Assembly (NCBI GenBank): GCA_022457155.1
Contig: JAJGOT010000121.1
Span: 1,551,501 to 1,615,500, forward strand
Direction: 5' to 3'
Origin: Cladopsammia gracilis
Lineage: Eukaryota > Cnidaria > Anthozoa > Scleractinia > Dendrophylliidae
DNA length: 64,000 nucleotides
The notes below the pieces were generated by a model, which was given only the letters and a program-made list of their open reading frames with translations, was not told the DNA's origin and made no database searches. A program made the position numbers and the translations under genes. This document shows positions 61,651-64,000 of this stretch, one piece after another; the first letter of the stretch is position 1, and every line of letters begins with the position of its first letter.

Positions 61651-63349
61651 CCCGGCGTATCCAATCGAACAAAATCGAACCAAAAATCAATCGAACCCAA
61701 TCGAACACCAATCGTTCGATTGGGTTCGGTAATCGAACAAAATCGAACATCTATTTTGCTGTGAGTTCGATTTTCGAACCAATCGAACACAATCGAACAC
61801 AATCAAACTCAATCGGATTCGATTTTGTTCGGAATCCATGTCTTGATAAGTAAATCACGCAGGACTAATCATAATCAACTTTTATTATATACATACTGAG
61901 ATTTACACACCAGAAAACTGTGAGATAAAAATCGTCCCTTCACGTATGACAAGCCATCCTATTGGTCATACGATTTTCCTCACTAGTGAAGAATATCGTA
62001 TGACCAATCAGAATCGCGATACGACATTTTTCACCAGTGACAAAAATCGTACGCGGGAATTCCCGCCATTCAGTGTGCCTTCGCCCTCCTTGAAGGCCTC
62101 GAAGAAATTCATTCATGGCGACAAAAGGGTTTAAAGTTCCATCACTTCAATGAAAAATGCGGATTTCTGCGGACCTAAAGAAAAGAACTTTAACAGATTT
62201 TGCTGAAAGGGAAAATATACGTTTAACAGGAGAAAGAATAAGGCTAAAAGAAGCTAAAAAAAGCAATTAAATCGCCAAACGTGCAAGCAAGTTTGAACTC
62301 TCGCCATTTGTTGTTGTTATCAAAGCGGCAAAAACTTCAAAAAAACAGGTACGCAAACTGCTTTGTTTTTGTCGTAAAGTGTCTTATTATGTATAGTCTT
62401 GTTATAGTTTTGGAAAAAATTATTGCCGCGGTTATTTTTGTTAGATGTGTGAATTCGGTGAATTTTTCCACTTGAAAGTTGAGTCTGACAATAAACCAAG
62501 AACCCTTCTACTGAAGTGTTGATAATTTAATCGTTTCGTCTTGTTTTTCTGCTGTGTAAATCTCAGTATGCATATAATAAACAAATTACTTCCCGGTTCG
62601 TTCGCTTGTACGATTTTTATTCACTCGTTGGGAAGAATCACAAACTCACTCGCTCGCAAAGCCTCGCTCGTTCGTTTGTGATTCTTCCCAACTCGTGAAT
62701 AAAAATCGTACGTGCTCACCAACTGTGAAGTAACCTCTATTTATTGAATGGAATAAATAGAAAAACATCCAAATATCGAACTGAATGTCAATGTTTAGTA
62801 ATACATATTTTGTAGCAGAGAACAAAACAACGGTAAAATAATGAAATGCACTTTCGTTTATATTTCTATATTAGAAGGAAGGATATGGTTTCTGCCCTGT
62901 TTGTCACCGTTACACTCAAACAGAAGTTGCACTATTTCATTCACTGCAACACAGGCAGTGGTGTTCAATATGTGAAGAATCATTATTAGTAGCCAAAACG
63001 CTGCCGCCATCAGTCTGTCCAAGTCCTCAAGGGCGGCTAAAAGCGACGTTGACAGAAGAGCAATTTCCAGCATGACAACAATTACATTGGAGGAAGTGCT
63101 TACTATTAACATGGATGACAAAAATAGCAAGTGATAATAATCGAACGTGCGATTGAGTTAGATGGTTGGTTGTTTGGTAATCGAACGTTCGATTGGGTTC
63201 GATTGTTCACTGTTCGGTAATCGAACGTTCGATTTTGTTCGATTGACCAAATTTTATTGTGAGTTCGATTTCGTTCGATTACCGAACCCAATCGAACGAT
63301 TGGTGTTCGATTGGGTTCGATTACCGAACGTACGATTGGATACGCCGGG
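61651..63349. mobile_element. GTTCGAT-rich foldback DNA element, copy 2 (with nested insert)
   Basis: Same ends and core as the copy at 43214-44110, with a 7-bp flanking duplication TGTTAGC (61644-61650, 63350-63356). It is longer because about 850 bases are inserted at 61887-62739. The high similarity of the core (for example 62745-63120 against 43478-43866) implies recent activity. Confidence 0.88.
61887..62739. mobile_element. insertion nested in foldback copy 2
   Basis: Absent from copy 1; bordered by TTTATT on both sides (61881-61886 and 62740-62745). Contains an inverted pair (TACTGAGATTTACACA near 61893 and its complement near 62555-62570) and a separate hairpin with arms about 40 bases long at 62607-62650 and 62672-62715. 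A short reading frame starting near 62114 (MATKGF) is not recognised. Confidence 0.75.
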
Positions 63350-63672
63350 TGTTAGCTAGCTAACTAAGATAAAAAATTGAGCCTTGATATTTTTTAATGC
63401 TATTTATGGAATAACACAAATGTTATTAGCGGTAGATGTTATCAGAGTGATTCTCCAAACACATTGTGTTTAGTTCATTTGTCAAAAATTGAAGTTTTTC
63501 CAGTTTTCTAATTCCTTTAAAACCTCCTTGCCCAGAGGGTGGGGTATTTGACACTCTGTGAAGATCCTAACCGGTGGAACATTTGATCGTGTAAACTGCC
63601 AACATAGTGATGCATTTGTGGGGGTGTTTGCCCGGGGGTCAGGGATGGGCGCCCTTGGATTTGACTGATAAA

Positions 63673-63830
63673 TAACCAGAGATGTCAACCTCTAGGGATT
63701 TTTTTTTCTGGGGGTGAAATTCCACCAACACCCCCCCCCCCCCCCCCCCCAGCCCCCTCCCCCTCTCCCGGAGATTCATTCCGTATCTGGGAGACTCCCG
63801 GATAATCCGGGAGAGTTGGCATGTATGAAT
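63673..63830. mobile_element. probable hAT-like MITE with C-run
   Basis: CAGAGATGTCAACCTCTAGG at the left and CCGGGAGAGTTGGCATGTAT at the right are imperfect complements. Contains a run of about 20 C at 63731-63750. Confidence 0.55.
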
Positions 63831-64000
63831 TACCCCCTGGGCTGCCATTTACTCGCATGATTATGCAAGCAATATAAATAAACAATACAACAAAAGAAAC
63901 ATTTAAGCTTAGTACTTAAAATGTAAAGCTCGAGCTTAAATTTTAAACGCGCATGCATTTAAGCTTAACTATTAAAGCTTCAAGCTTACGAAAACAGTAT

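Overview
This is a window of animal nuclear DNA. Genes are split by GT-AG introns, introns are long, coding density is about 5-6%, and mobile-element debris and minisatellites fill the rest. The mix of repeats (TTAA-flanked foldback elements, CR1/L2-like LINE tails, Penelope-like remnants with hammerhead-like motifs, tRNA-derived SINE-like pieces) and the well conserved, intron-rich bilaterian-type genes suggest an anthozoan cnidarian, plausibly a stony coral. That assignment is an inference from style, not a database match.

Two protein-coding genes are supported, both on the minus strand, and both cut by the window edges. (1) A P5B-type ATPase (ATP13A2/ATP13A3 family, lysosomal/endosomal polyamine transporters) starts at 37831 and runs leftwards. 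I could place 21 exons, ending at 4846. They cover the N-terminal hydrophobic hairpin, M1/M2, the actuator domain with TGES, the P5B signature PPALP, the phosphorylation motif DKTGT (split between two exons) and the KGAPE motif of the nucleotide-binding domain. The C-terminal half should lie left of position 1. (2) A TMCO4 gene (DUF726 alpha/beta-hydrolase-like membrane protein) lies upstream, with 14 exons from 61425 to the stop codon at 41007. Only the first coding exon(s) are missing, off to the right or unrecognised. Reading right to left the order is TMCO4 then ATP13A, with about 3.2 kb between stop and start codons.

Layout: 1-4.8 kb, distal ATP13A intron with MITEs and a field of palindromic ATTTACATGT words; 4.8-18.5 kb, ATP13A exons 21-12 with interspersed repeats; 18.7-23.5 kb, a roughly 4.7 kb minisatellite of about 130 copies of a 36-bp unit filling most of one ATP13A intron; 24-38 kb, ATP13A exons 11-1 with MITEs and a RecQ-helicase-like gene fragment; 38-40.8 kb, intergenic, with a 41-bp minisatellite interrupted by a LINE tail; 41-61.4 kb, TMCO4 with its introns loaded with foldback elements; 61.4-64 kb, a second copy of a GTTCGAT-rich foldback element carrying a nested insertion, then low-complexity sequence.

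The two genes have no shared pathway visible in the sequence. The most unusual features are non-coding: the three-frame-open 36-bp satellite with higher-order duplications, the GTTCGAT-rich foldback family with 6-7 bp target duplications, and a crowd of independent TTAA-flanked foldback elements.
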